From: Antennarius striatus
Taxonomy: Eukaryota; Chordata; Actinopteri; Lophiiformes; Antennariidae
Assembly: GCF_040054535.1 (NCBI RefSeq)
Contig: NC_090779.1
Span: 16,861,001 to 16,925,000 of the forward strand
Direction of reading: 5' to 3'
DNA length: 64,000 nucleotides
A program made the translations under genes and the position numbers. This document shows, one piece after another, positions 35,969-45,450 of this stretch (position 1 is the stretch's first letter; every line of letters starts with the position of its first letter). Under the pieces are notes generated by a model that did not search any database, was not told the DNA's origin, and worked only from the letters and a program-made list of their open reading frames with translations.

Positions 35969-37654
35969 ATGGAAACATTTGAGAAACGTGGCATTAAAAT
36001 CCCCAATTCAGTCTTGATTCAGGATGCGAAAAAAACTGAAACCGATGATGAAGTTGTCGACTTTTTGAAACAGTACGGTTCAATTTCTAAAGCAGACATT
36101 ATAGATGAGCCTGAGTCAGTTTTCCATCATTGTATTGTAGTTGAGTACAGTTCAGGTGCACCGTTAGTTGCACTGCGCAAACTTTTACCTTATACTTACA
36201 TTTGCAAAAGCGATAAGGTCGTCTATGAAATTTTGGACTTATCTGCCGTGTTTGCTGACGAGGTAGGTAAAATGCAGACTCAGAACTACCTAGTTGAACT
36301 ACAAAAAGTCGCCAAATTAACGGGGCAGGATTTCGCTGTGGTACTAAATGGTGTGATGTCTCTGCTTGGCCAGACTGTAACTGAGCTCCACCCCACTGCT
36401 GGAGATGTTGAAGTTACTTTTGAGGACAGGCAGAGAGAGCTGCCAAGTACTCCCCTTGGTATTGGATTGCCTTCTGCATTACCCTCGGCTGTTGACGTGG
36501 GCCATCCAGCTGTTGCAGCCTTGAGCCCAAGTGGAACCCAGTTAAAGGTAGAACCAGATCCCACTGTTCAGGATCCACCAAGACTGCCAGCTGTGACGCA
36601 TCACGATTTAAACCCACCTGAGATTCAACGCTATGTGGTTGAGCACATAGTAAAAAATGAAGAAAGCACAGGTCACTATTCAGCTCACAGAATCCGAGCC
36701 TTTTCTGGAAGATCCCCACGACCTCCGAACGAATCAGACTATGATACGTGGCGTTCCAGCATAGAACTATTACTAAAAGATCCCGCGGTGTCTGACCTTC
36801 AGCGCTCCCGCAAAATCTTTGAGAGCTTGCTGTCACCGGCTGCTGACATGGTTAAGCACTTGCAACCAGATACGTCACCCACCATCTATCTGCAGACTCT
36901 CGATTCAGCTTATGGTACTGCTCAAGATGGAGAAGAGCTTTATGCCAAATTTTTAGACACCTTTCAAGACGCTGGGGAGAAACCCTCCACCTATCTTCAA
37001 CGTCTTCAGGTTCTTTTAAACTCAGTGGTCAAGCGTGGGGGAGTAATAAACAAAGACATTGAACGACACCTGTTGACCCAATTCTGTCGAGGTTGTTGGG
37101 ATAACTCTCTGATTACTGAATTACAGCTGAAGCAAAGAAAACACAATCCACCAACATTTGCAGAGTTCTTGCTACGACTACGAACTGAGGAAGACCGTGA
37201 AGCTGCAAAGGCTATCCGAATGAAGCAACATCTCGGCTCAGCAAGACCCAAAGTTTCAGCCCATGTGCAGTATGTCTCTACAGATGGGGCCGAGAAGAAA
37301 GAAATTGCTGCTCTCACCAAAGTCACGCAGCAGCTCGCACAGCAACTGACAGACATCCAGAAACAGCTTGCATCATTTACTGCCAGCCAGTCAAGTGTCA
37401 CTAATCCTGCTGCTTTCAAGTCCATGTCTGGTGGTACGCTGCAGGAGAATCAGAGGATTGGTAAGCAAACAAAGACCCTGCCTTCGGTACTCAAGCCTGG
37501 TTACTGTTATAGGTGTGGTGAAGATGGCCATATAAAGACACATTGTGAAAATCCTCCAAACTCTGCTCTTGTGGCCGCCAAGAAAAAACAGTTTGCAGAA
37601 AGACAAGCGAAATGGCAAAAATCCAACCCCCAGTTTAAACAATCTTTAAACTAA
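35969..37654 (+). CDS. gag: Gag polyprotein of the LTR retrotransposon, PNMA-like
   Basis: The 561-residue Gag forms the particle that packages the element's RNA. Residues 1 to about 95 form an RRM-like domain as in PNMA proteins. A linker rich in Pro and acidic residues follows. The capsid region (about 240-430) opens with RAFSG and has DTW and a CRG/LQ...FLLRLRTEE pattern closely following the PNMA capsid. A Gln-rich coiled coil lies at about 447-480. A single CCHC zinc knuckle has ligands C513, C516, H521 and C526 (CX2CX4HX4C). The start is the first ATG after the primer-binding site. The TAA stop directly follows a slippery heptamer that should feed ribosomes into pol. The frame is intact. 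The PNMA relation is by recalled family sequence; no search was run. Confidence 0.92.
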   Translation: METFEKRGIKIPNSVLIQDAKKTETDDEVVDFLKQYGSISKADIIDEPESVFHHCIVVEYSSGAPLVALRKLLPYTYICKSDKVVYEILDLSAVFADEVGKMQTQNYLVELQKVAKLTGQDFAVVLNGVMSLLGQTVTELHPTAGDVEVTFEDRQRELPSTPLGIGLPSALPSAVDVGHPAVAALSPSGTQLKVEPDPTVQDPPRLPAVTHHDLNPPEIQRYVVEHIVKNEESTGHYSAHRIRAFSGRSPRPPNESDYDTWRSSIELLLKDPAVSDLQRSRKIFESLLSPAADMVKHLQPDTSPTIYLQTLDSAYGTAQDGEELYAKFLDTFQDAGEKPSTYLQRLQVLLNSVVKRGGVINKDIERHLLTQFCRGCWDNSLITELQLKQRKHNPPTFAEFLLRLRTEEDREAAKAIRMKQHLGSARPKVSAHVQYVSTDGAEKKEIAALTKVTQQLAQQLTDIQKQLASFTASQSSVTNPAAFKSMSGGTLQENQRIGKQTKTLPSVLKPGYCYRCGEDGHIKTHCENPPNSALVAAKKKQFAERQAKWQKSNPQFKQSLN

Positions 37655-37687
37655 ATCCAGTTCCTGTTGCGGGGCGAACCGGAACTG
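37645..37687 (+). promoter_or_regulatory. -1 ribosomal frameshift signal between gag and pol
   Basis: The slippery heptamer T TTA AAC (37645-37651) is in the gag frame and the gag stop TAA is the next codon. After a 6-nt spacer, CAGTTCC (37658-37664) pairs perfectly with GGAACTG (37681-37687). The 16-nt loop can add a GTT/AAC extension. Slipping back one base enters the pol frame, which is open from 37639 on. This is the canonical X XXY YYZ layout. Confidence 0.85.
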
Positions 37688-40600
37688 TTGTGGACCCAAA
37701 TTGTCCCAACAAAAAGAAAATTATGCAATGTAGAGAAATGACTCAGACAGCACCCGCCATCACATCTCAACTACCCAACGGATTAATTGGTTCCCGCTGT
37801 ACAGCCAAAGTCAAGATCGCTGAGGAAGAATGTAGTTGCCTCCTAGACACAGGGTCGCAAGTTACAACCATCCCCGTTTCATTCTATAACCAGCACTTTG
37901 CCGATCAGCCTGTGAAACCTCTGGGTGACATCCTACAAGTGGAAGGAGCAGCAGGACAAGCCGTCCCCTATATTGGATATGTGGAAATGACAATAACATT
38001 TCCTAGGGAGTTCCTAGGTGCAGATTTTGATATGGCCACACTTGCACTTGTAGTTCCTGATGTAAGATCTGATTTTCAGTCCCCAGTATTAATCGGCATG
38101 AACACTTTGGAACCACTGTACAGGCACCATAGGGAGAGTGACGTTGCAGAGTTCCAGCCTTCTGCTCATGGGTACAAAGCTGTGCTTAAACTTTTGCAGA
38201 TGCGCCACCGACAACATCACGCTGACATTGATGGAGTCGTGAAAATAGCCACTAAGTCTCCGGTCCTCATCCCTGCTGGACACACCACCGTCGTGGAAGG
38301 ATCCGTTCACTCCAGTACAACAGGTCTTGGGCAATGGGCGCTTGTGGAGCATCCCGCTTCACCCCTGCCAGGCGGGCTGTGTGTCAAAAACTCTCTTATT
38401 GCGCTTTCACGTAAATCACACATGAAGAGAATTCCGGTTGTTCTTACTAATGACTCAGATCATGACGTGACTATCCCACCTCTCTGTGCCATTGCCAAAC
38501 TTGCCATATCCCCCCAGATTCTGTCCCACCAAGTGTCCTCGAACCAGTTACCAATTGAGACATTGAATACTTTGAAGCTGGATTTTGGAGAATCACCAAT
38601 TCCTCCAGAGTGGAAGGAGAGGATTATTAATAAATTCAGCGAGATTCCTGAAGTCTTTTCACACCACGACTTGGATTTCGGATGCACTGATAAGGTGAAA
38701 CACCGGATCAAACTGCATGACGAAACCCCTTTCAAGCATCGGGCCAGACCGATTCACCCTCAAGATGTTGAGGCTGTGCGCCAACATCTACGTGATCTGC
38801 TAGACGCGGGTGTCATTAGAGAGTCCGATTCACCATTCTCATCACCTATTGTCGTGGTCCGCAAGAAGAATGGGGACATTCGGTTGTGCATCGATTACCG
38901 CAAGTTGAATTTACAGACTATAAAAGATGCCTATGCTTTACCAAATCTGGAAGAATCTTTTTCAGCCTTGACTGGTTCCCGGTGGTTTAGTGTGCTGGAC
39001 CTAAAATCCGGCTACTATCAGATCGAGATGGATGAGGCTGATAAAGCAAAGACAGCTTTTGTAACGCCAGTTGGGTTCTGGGAGTTTAATAGAATGCCCC
39101 AAGGGGTTACGAATGCTCCAAGTACATTTCAGCGGGTAATGGAGAAGTGCATGGGGGATCTCCATTTAAAAGAAGTGCTTGTTTTCATTGACGATCTTAT
39201 TGTATTTTCAAGCTCACTTGAAGAGCATGAGCAGAGGCTGCTGCGAGTGCTCAATCGTTTAAAAGAATATGGGTTGAAACTCTCTCCAGAGAAGTGCAAG
39301 TTCTGTCAGACATCCGTGCGATATCTTGGACATATTGTTTCGGAGAGAGGAGTTGAAACTGATCCCGATAAGATTCTTGCTCTTAAATCCTGGCCGGTTC
39401 CACAGACCCTGAAAGAGCTCAAGTCATTTTTAGGATTTGCTGGGTATTACCGTAGATTCATCAAAGGGTATGCTGCCATTGCTAAACCACTAAATGATCT
39501 TACGCGTGGCTATGTGTCTATGCCGAAGTCCCAGTCCAAACACCATTCAGCCAAACTTCAAGATGCAAAGCAGCCCTTTGGAGAGCGATGGTCATCTGTC
39601 TGCCAAAATGCATTTGAAACACTGATAGCAAAGCTGACAAGCTCTCCGGTCCTTGGCTTTGCTGATCCCAAGCTACCTTATATCCTCCATACTGATGCCA
39701 GCACCACTGGACTTGGAGCTGCATTGTATCAAAAGCAGGAAGGTCAGCTGAGAGTAATTGCATACGCCAGCCGTGGCTTATCGCCAAGCGAATCCAGATA
39801 CCCCGCACACAAGCTTGAATTCCTTGCTCTGAAGTGGAGTGTGACAGAGAAACTGCACGACTACCTGTATGGGGCCAGCTTTGTAGTGGTAACTGACAAC
39901 AATCCCCTAACTTACCTGTTAACATCAGCAAAGTTAGATGCTGCCAGCCACAGGTGGCTCGCTGCCCTGTCCACCTATACCTTCAAACTGCAGTATAGAT
40001 CTGGAAAGTTGAACTCTGACGCTGATGGTTTATCCCGCCGTCCTCAGAACCAATTCACTGATGTTTCATCACAGAAAGATTGGGATTTGATCAACAAATT
40101 CTCCCTGAATGAACCAAGTGAAATAGAGGAAGTGGACCCTGATGTTGTGTCTGCTATTTGTCATCGCTGCCTTGTCTCCAACCAGCCCAGCAGTTCAGTA
40201 GAGAGTCCTATCACTTTGGTTGAGTCCTTGAGCCTGTCAGCTGAAGCCATTCCTGATTGTTATTCCAGTGAAACCAACCATGGGCTACCAGTTGTTCCTT
40301 CCTTGTCACATCTGGACCTCAAAGAACAGCAACATGCTGATCCAGCTATAAGAGAGGTGATTCACCAGATGAAGACTGGAGAAAAAGTGCCTCCCACTGC
40401 AAAGCATGAGCTTCCAGACCTAGCTCTGTTATTGAGGGAGCTGAATCGCCTCGAGCTGCACGAGGACATCTTGTACCGGCGGAGGTGGGATGGGGAACGA
40501 GCCTCGTTCCAGCTGGTTCTGCCCAAGGAGCTGAGATCGGTTGTTCTAACAAGCCTGCATGATGACATGGGTCATATGGGCATTGAGCGCACTTTAGACC

Positions 40601-42333
40601 TTGTACGCTCCAGATTTTTCTGGCCTCACATGGCAGCTGATATAGAATGCAAAATCAAGACTTGTAGCCGATGTGTGAGACGCAAAGCACTACCTGAGAG
40701 ATCCGCACCTCTTGTTAATATTAAAACCACACGTCCTCTTGAGTTGGTCTGCATGGACTATCTTTCACTTGAACCAGACCAGAGCAACACAAAGGACATC
40801 CTTGTACTAACTGACCATTTTACAAAATATTCTGTTGCAATACCCACACCAAACCAAAAAGCCAGGACAGTGGCAAAGTGTTTGTGGGAGAATTTCATAG
40901 TGTGCTATGGAATACCTGAACGTCTCCACACCGATCAAGGACCAGACTTCGAGTCCAAGTTAATCAAAGAACTTTGCCAATTCACAGGGATGGAAAAGAC
41001 ACGGACAACCCCCTATCATCCTAGGGGAAACCCAGTTGAAAGGTTCAACAGGACGCTACTCGGCATGCTTGGAACTTTGGAACCAAAGCAGAAGACCAGA
41101 TGGAAAGAGTATGTGAAGCCTCTAGTGCATGCGTACAATTGCACTCGGAATGACGTCACTGGCTTTACGCCTTATGAATTAATGTTTGGTCGTTCACCAA
41201 GGCTTCCAGTAGATCTCGCCTTTGGTCTGCCTCTGCAAAGAAATCAGTCCATTTCTCATTCCCAATATGTTGAACGTCTCCGATCTCGTCTTGAAGAAAG
41301 TTTTCAGATAGCATCCAAGAATGCTGCAAAAGCAGGTGAGAGAAACAAAATGCGCTTTGACAAACAAGTTACACCCTCAAAGTTGGACGAAGGTGATAGA
41401 GTTCTTGTTCGCAATGTCAGGCTGCGCGGGAAGCACAAGCTTGAAGACAAATGGGAACAAGATATCTACATTGTCTTGAAACGGGCTGGAGAGTTGCCTG
41501 TGTACACTGTGCGCCCTGAAACAAAGGATGGGCCAATTCGTACATTGCACCGCGATTTACTTCTTCCATGTCCATTCCAAGCCGACATGAATGATTCTAA
41601 TCTTTTGCCAGACACTCCACCCCGTCGTGCGAAAACTCGAAGCCAGACTTTGGCACTTGAAGATCCCAACGAAAATCTGGATGAAGATGAAGAATGGGAG
41701 TCACCTCAACCTCATATTCCTCCAACTTCTTTTGCTTTCAGGAGTGAACATTCAGCTGTAAGTTCACTGCCTCAAGCTGACTCTACAAATGTGTCCTTGG
41801 CCAAAACGCATGAGAATCCTGTTGATGCTGAACCTTCTTCTCTGCGAACCAACTTGCCTGGAAATGAAGAACCCATCTTACCTGCAAATGAAGGAACCAA
41901 TTTATCTGCACATGAAATAAACCACTTACCTGGAGATGGGGATTCCTCTGCTGATCCTGAAGCTTCTGAACCTGTAGCTGATGACTCACCTGACCGAGTT
42001 CAATTTACCTGTGCTCCAGACAGCTTACCTGGAGAACCTGAGCTTCCTGGTCAAGCAGAGACATCACCCAACCTCAATGAGCCATTACTCATCCCAGCTG
42101 AGACCCTTGTTACAGCACAAAATACATCTGACTCTGTAGTTGAGTCTGATACGGTTGTCCGACGTTCAAGTCGTCAGCGCCAACTACCAAATCGCTTGCA
42201 GTACTCAGTGTTGGGTAACCCTCTAATTTCTGTTGTGCAGACTCTTTTCCATGGGTTAGTTGACATGTATAGTGGAGCAATTGGTACCTCTGCAGCAAAC
42301 AATCATGTGCACCCTCCTGTTTTTGAAGTTTAG
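37651..42333 (+). CDS. pol: Pol polyprotein (protease, RT, RNase H, integrase) of the LTR retrotransposon
   Basis: Pol copies the RNA to DNA and integrates it. The frame is open from 37639. No ATG occurs before 37723, so expression by frameshift from gag is expected. Numbering from 37690, the protease has DTGS at D53. RT has D437 and FIDD (D501/D502). RNase H has D669 in HTDAST. Integrase has an HHCC zinc site (H957, H962, C992, C995) and catalytic D1023, D1082 and E1117 (a D,D-35-E spacing), then a GPY/F-like module ending RTLHRDLLLP. A further tail of about 250 residues, acidic and Pro/Ser-rich, with LPG/LPA-type repeats, is unusually long. There is no chromodomain. No stop or frameshift interrupts the frame; all catalytic residues are present. 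Confidence 0.95.
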   Translation, partial: LNPVPVAGRTGTVVDPNCPNKKKIMQCREMTQTAPAITSQLPNGLIGSRCTAKVKIAEEECSCLLDTGSQVTTIPVSFYNQHFADQPVKPLGDILQVEGAAGQAVPYIGYVEMTITFPREFLGADFDMATLALVVPDVRSDFQSPVLIGMNTLEPLYRHHRESDVAEFQPSAHGYKAVLKLLQMRHRQHHADIDGVVKIATKSPVLIPAGHTTVVEGSVHSSTTGLGQWALVEHPASPLPGGLCVKNSLIALSRKSHMKRIPVVLTNDSDHDVTIPPLCAIAKLAISPQILSHQVSSNQLPIETLNTLKLDFGESPIPPEWKERIINKFSEIPEVFSHHDLDFGCTDKVKHRIKLHDETPFKHRARPIHPQDVEAVRQHLRDLLDAGVIRESDSPFSSPIVVVRKKNGDIRLCIDYRKLNLQTIKDAYALPNLEESFSALTGSRWFSVLDLKSGYYQIEMDEADKAKTAFVTPVGFWEFNRMPQGVTNAPSTFQRVMEKCMGDLHLKEVLVFIDDLIVFSSSLEEHEQRLLRVLNRLKEYGLKLSPEKCKFCQTSVRYLGHIVSERGVETDPDKILALKSWPVPQTLKELKSFLGFAGYYRRFIKGYAAIAKPLNDLTRGYVSMPKSQSKHHSAKLQDAKQPFGERWSSVCQNAFETLIAKLTSSPVLGFADPKLPYILHTDASTTGLGAALYQKQEGQLRVIAYASRGLSPSESRYPAHKLEFLALKWSVTEKLHDYLYGASFVVVTDNNPLTYLLTSAKLDAASHRWLAALSTYTFKLQYRSGKLNSDADGLSRRPQNQFTDVSSQKDWDLINKFSLNEPSEIEEVDPDVVSAICHRCLVSNQPSSSVESPITLVESLSLSAEAIPDCYSSETNHGLPVVPSLSHLDLKEQQHADPAIREVIHQMKTGEKVPPTAKHELPDLALLLRELNRLELHEDILYRRRWDGERASFQLVLPKELRSVVLTSLHDDMGHMGIERTLDLVRSRFFWPHMAADIECKIKTCSRCVRRKALPERSAPLVNIKTTRPLELVCMDYLSLEPDQSNTKDILVLTDHFTKYSVAIPTPNQKARTVAKCLWENFIVCYGIPERLHTDQGPDFESKLIKELCQFTGMEKTRTTPYHPRGNPVERFNRTLLGMLGTLEPKQKTRWKEYVKPLVHAYNCTRNDVTGFTPYELMFGRSPRLPVDLAFGLPLQRNQSISHSQYVERLRSRLEESFQIASKNAAKAGERNKMRFDKQVTPSKLDEGDRVLVRNVRLRGKHKLEDKWEQDIYIVLKRAGELPVYTVRPETKDGPIRTLHRDLLLPCPFQADMNDSNLLPDTPPRRAKTRSQTLALEDPNENLDEDEEWESPQPHIPPTSFAFRSEHSAVSSLPQADSTNVSLAKTHENPVDAEPSSLRTNLPGNEEPILPANEGTNLSAHEINHLPGDGDSSADPEASEPVADDSPDRVQFTCAPDSLPGEPELPGQAETSPNLNEPLLIPAETLVTAQNTSDSVVESDTVVRRSSRQRQLPNRLQYSVLGNPLISVVQTLFHGLVDMYSGAIGTSAANNHVHPPVFEV

Positions 42334-42357
42334 CATGCATCAGGAGTTGCATGATCT

Positions 42358-42370
42358 AAAGGGGGGAGGG
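42358..42370 (+). other. polypurine tract
   Basis: AAAGGGGGGAGGG abuts the 3' LTR start, as required for plus-strand priming. Confidence 0.9.
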
Positions 42371-43422
42371 TGTAACCCAGGTGAAGAAACAATCTATTTG
42401 GCGTTTCTAGTCGTCTCCTAGCGACCGTCGGGGCGTCACATGACCCCACGCAGCCTATCGGTGCCCATAAAACGGCGTCCCAGGAAGTGAGTCGGGTGAT
42501 GCGAGAGGGGCCGTGAGGAGACGGACGCCGAATTCATAGTTTTCATTTCACGGTGACAACACTTGAAAGGTTTTTGACGTATTGCCTGAATGTCAACTTG
42601 TGAGAGCCAACTGCAGCGCGACTACATTCGTGAAACGGCGGAACCGGTGAGCTGCGCTAAGTTAGCTTTTAGGCTGTATGCATACAATGGGGTTAGCGAG
42701 CGTAACTATGCCCGTTTCTCCGAATGTGTGTATTTAAGTATCTTTGGTTATACACTTTAAAAAAGAACAAAGTAAATATTGTACAGTATTGTGATGCAAA
42801 CTGCATTATTTATTGATTTTGATTAATTGATTGATATATATATATACTGTGTATATATATATTTGGTGTACACCGAGCTGAAACTGGTCCTGTTCCTTTT
42901 TTATTCAGGCCAGGTTTGGATGGCGAGCTAAGAAAAGAAAGAACTTGGAAAGCAAAATCCTTGTGAACTGAATTTTGCGGTCTGTCCCACACTCACATTC
43001 ACACATTCCCTTCCCTCACTTTGCACACTACCCCTCTGGAAATCCTGCTCGAGTCAACACTGGTACAACCCCGTGTTGTGGACAACCTGAACTTTTGTTG
43101 TGCGTAATGCGCACATGGACTGAGACCCAATTAAGTGGGCTCATTGGACTTCAGATTTGAATGTATTACTTGAATGTATGCATTTGACGGCATTGATTTT
43201 GTTTTGTTTTCCTTGAGGCTAATTTAAGTTAGAAATGTCATTTGTTTTTCCTTTGTGAGAATAGCCATTCTTTGTGTTCTACAATTTTTATTTTTAAATA
43301 TATGGTACCAAATTCAAACCTCTGTCTCAGTCTCTTCCTCTCTCCACTCCTAGAGCCGAACCACATCTTCTGAGAAAGCCCAATTTGATATTGTTAATTT
43401 GTTAATATACACATATGTTACA
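42371..43422 (+). repeat. 3' LTR
   Basis: The LTR is 1052 bp and reads the same as the 5' LTR (offset 7539) with no difference found. It ends GTTACA just before the CAAG target duplication. Confidence 0.95.
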
Positions 43423-45328
43423 CAAGACCAGTATCTTCAATCAGAATAACAATGCTATTTAATTTTGTGTTAATTAAATGCAGATTTCCCTGATTGAGGA
43501 GCAGGCCCATTGATGATGGGGGACCTACAGTCATATAAACACCCGCTCTCTTGATTTGTATTGTGTTGTGTTTAATCGTGTATTAGTCATCTTTTCCCAT
43601 ACTGCCTGGTGCTGGTTTACACAGAATGTCAGCTGAAGGATAATACTCGCAAACAACTCCTAAAGACTTCAAACATTCAGGATCTTGAATGGTGGTATTT
43701 CTCAGGCAGTTGTTATTAACACATCAATAAGTGCCTAACATGCACACAGTTCTCAAATTAAAATAATGATAATGCATTAATACTAAATACCGCCATTTCT
43801 CTCTCCACTAATCATTCTTTTTCTTTCTCGTTCTTGCTCCCTCTCTCAGTCCCCTCCATCAATGTAATGAGCAAATTGTAGTCCCTAGGGAAAGATGTTA
43901 GAGAGAGTTTTGTCCCATTATGTGTCAAGGACTGTGAAAAGAGCAGTGCTGTTGTCTGTCAACTCTAACCCCTGACTGTTCATGGTCTTTGCTTCCCACC
44001 AAACACAGAAATGTATTTTCCCACATGTAGGACTGCATATTATATCCACGTCTTCCAGAGTCCATTATATAAAGTGCCAGAACACCAGTGCCCTTTTCTG
44101 TTCTATCTCTGCCAGAGTTCAGACAAGAAACAATGGACCCAGTAACATACAGAGATTTAGGGCTGATTTAGAGTGACTTATAGAGTATAGTAATTATAGG
44201 AGTTGAAGGAGGGAGTGTGAGGGATGCTCTGGATAGGTAGGGGCTTGGTGAGTGAGATTATTGTCATTTGGCAGCCGGTGCAGTTGGAGAGAGAAATAAT
44301 TACAGGAGCCAGACCCTGGGTGGTGAAGCATTTATCAACCAGTCATCGCAATGATTCACACAATCCAGAGGGAAGACGGGTTTTTTTACTGCCTCATTGG
44401 CATGGGAGCAGACATATCTAGTAATTGTTTGAGAAAACTAGTTTGGAGAGACCCATCTTTTTTGAGAATTCATAGTGTCATAAGTGGTCTGTGGATTGGA
44501 CTACTATGAGAATGAATCAAGCAGTTCAGACTCAGTCAGGGGCAGATGGTCTCTTTTCACTGCAACAGAACACAGACATGCCCCAGGAAGAGACTGGTCC
44601 CTGTTGTTGGAGAGGAGAGTAACACAGAATACATAAGGTTTACAAATAAATACCCATCCACCTGCTTTGGCGAGTGCTTTGGGACCAGAAAGATCGGAAT
44701 GCGTTGCAACAGTTTTGCATTTGTCGGTCTGCCTGTACAAGCAATTGAAAGAGTTTTTGCATAAGCAAATGGAAAGGGGAACTGAATAGGGAATAACGAA
44801 AGAGCCCAGGGAGGACTGTGATGGCCTTCTCATAATAAGAATGATAAAACTGCTATTCGTCTATTCATACTCCCCTTACTCTTCCTTTACCAACTTTTCC
44901 TTCCGATTCCTGTGGGATACGTGTCATTCTTATATACACAGGTTTTCATCCCTTTGCTTTTTTGTGAGCGTCCTGCTGGAGAGTCAGAGAAAGGAGAGGG
45001 AGAGAGATGGGGACTGTTTATTCAGTCAGATGGTCCAACGTGTTTGGAATAAATTTGTGCCAAAGAGGAAGTTGTCTACATAATGTGAACTGGCATTGGT
45101 AAGTAAGTGAATGGTGCTGTGTCCAAAACCTTTATCTCAATCACTCTTTTAATTTACTCTATGTTGAAGAATAAATTCAGCATTTTGGACATTTATAAAT
45201 CATTGTCTATGATAATAAACTTTTGGCATAATGGTAATGCAAATCATTTGAGGTAAAGCGAAATGTTGGTATATGATATTTCGTTCAATCATTACTTCTC
45301 ATAAAGACAAGACTTTCCCTAATTGTCT

Positions 45329-45450
45329 CATTTCAGTTACTCATTCAAATCTGGGTCACAGGCTTATTTGGAGCCTATCCCAAGTGACGTCAGGCATAAA
45401 TCCTGGACAAGTGGTCAGTTTATCGCAGAGCCATGTACTGTTTGTGGTAT
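45329..45450 (-). repeat. SINE fragment
   Basis: The segment with GGAGCCTATCCCAAGTGACG and ATCGCAGAGCCA parallels the 3' body of the SINE at 19440-19580 in the same orientation. The tRNA-like head is missing. Confidence 0.6.

Larger units (their letters stand above)
34832..43422 (+). mobile_element. complete Ty3/gypsy LTR retrotransposon with PNMA-type gag
   Basis: The 8591-bp element is flanked by a 4-bp direct repeat CAAG (34828-34831 and 43423-43426). Order: 5' LTR, primer-binding site, gag, pol (protease, reverse transcriptase, RNase H, integrase), polypurine tract, 3' LTR. Each LTR is 1052 bp, begins TG and ends CA, and I found no difference between them by eye, so insertion is recent. 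Both reading frames are open throughout. The RT-before-integrase order and absence of an envelope frame identify Metaviridae/Ty3-gypsy. Gag resembles the vertebrate PNMA proteins, which are known to descend from such elements. It lies 4.8 kb upstream of the rag1 start, in the opposite orientation. Confidence 0.95.

Noticed and set aside
36286-42352. Antisense frames of 67-140 codons across gag and pol
   Set aside because: They are shadows of the long intact sense frames.
34832-43422. Endogenous retrovirus with envelope
   Set aside because: Pol is followed within 25 bp by the polypurine tract; no membrane or surface-protein frame exists, so it is a gypsy-type retrotransposon.
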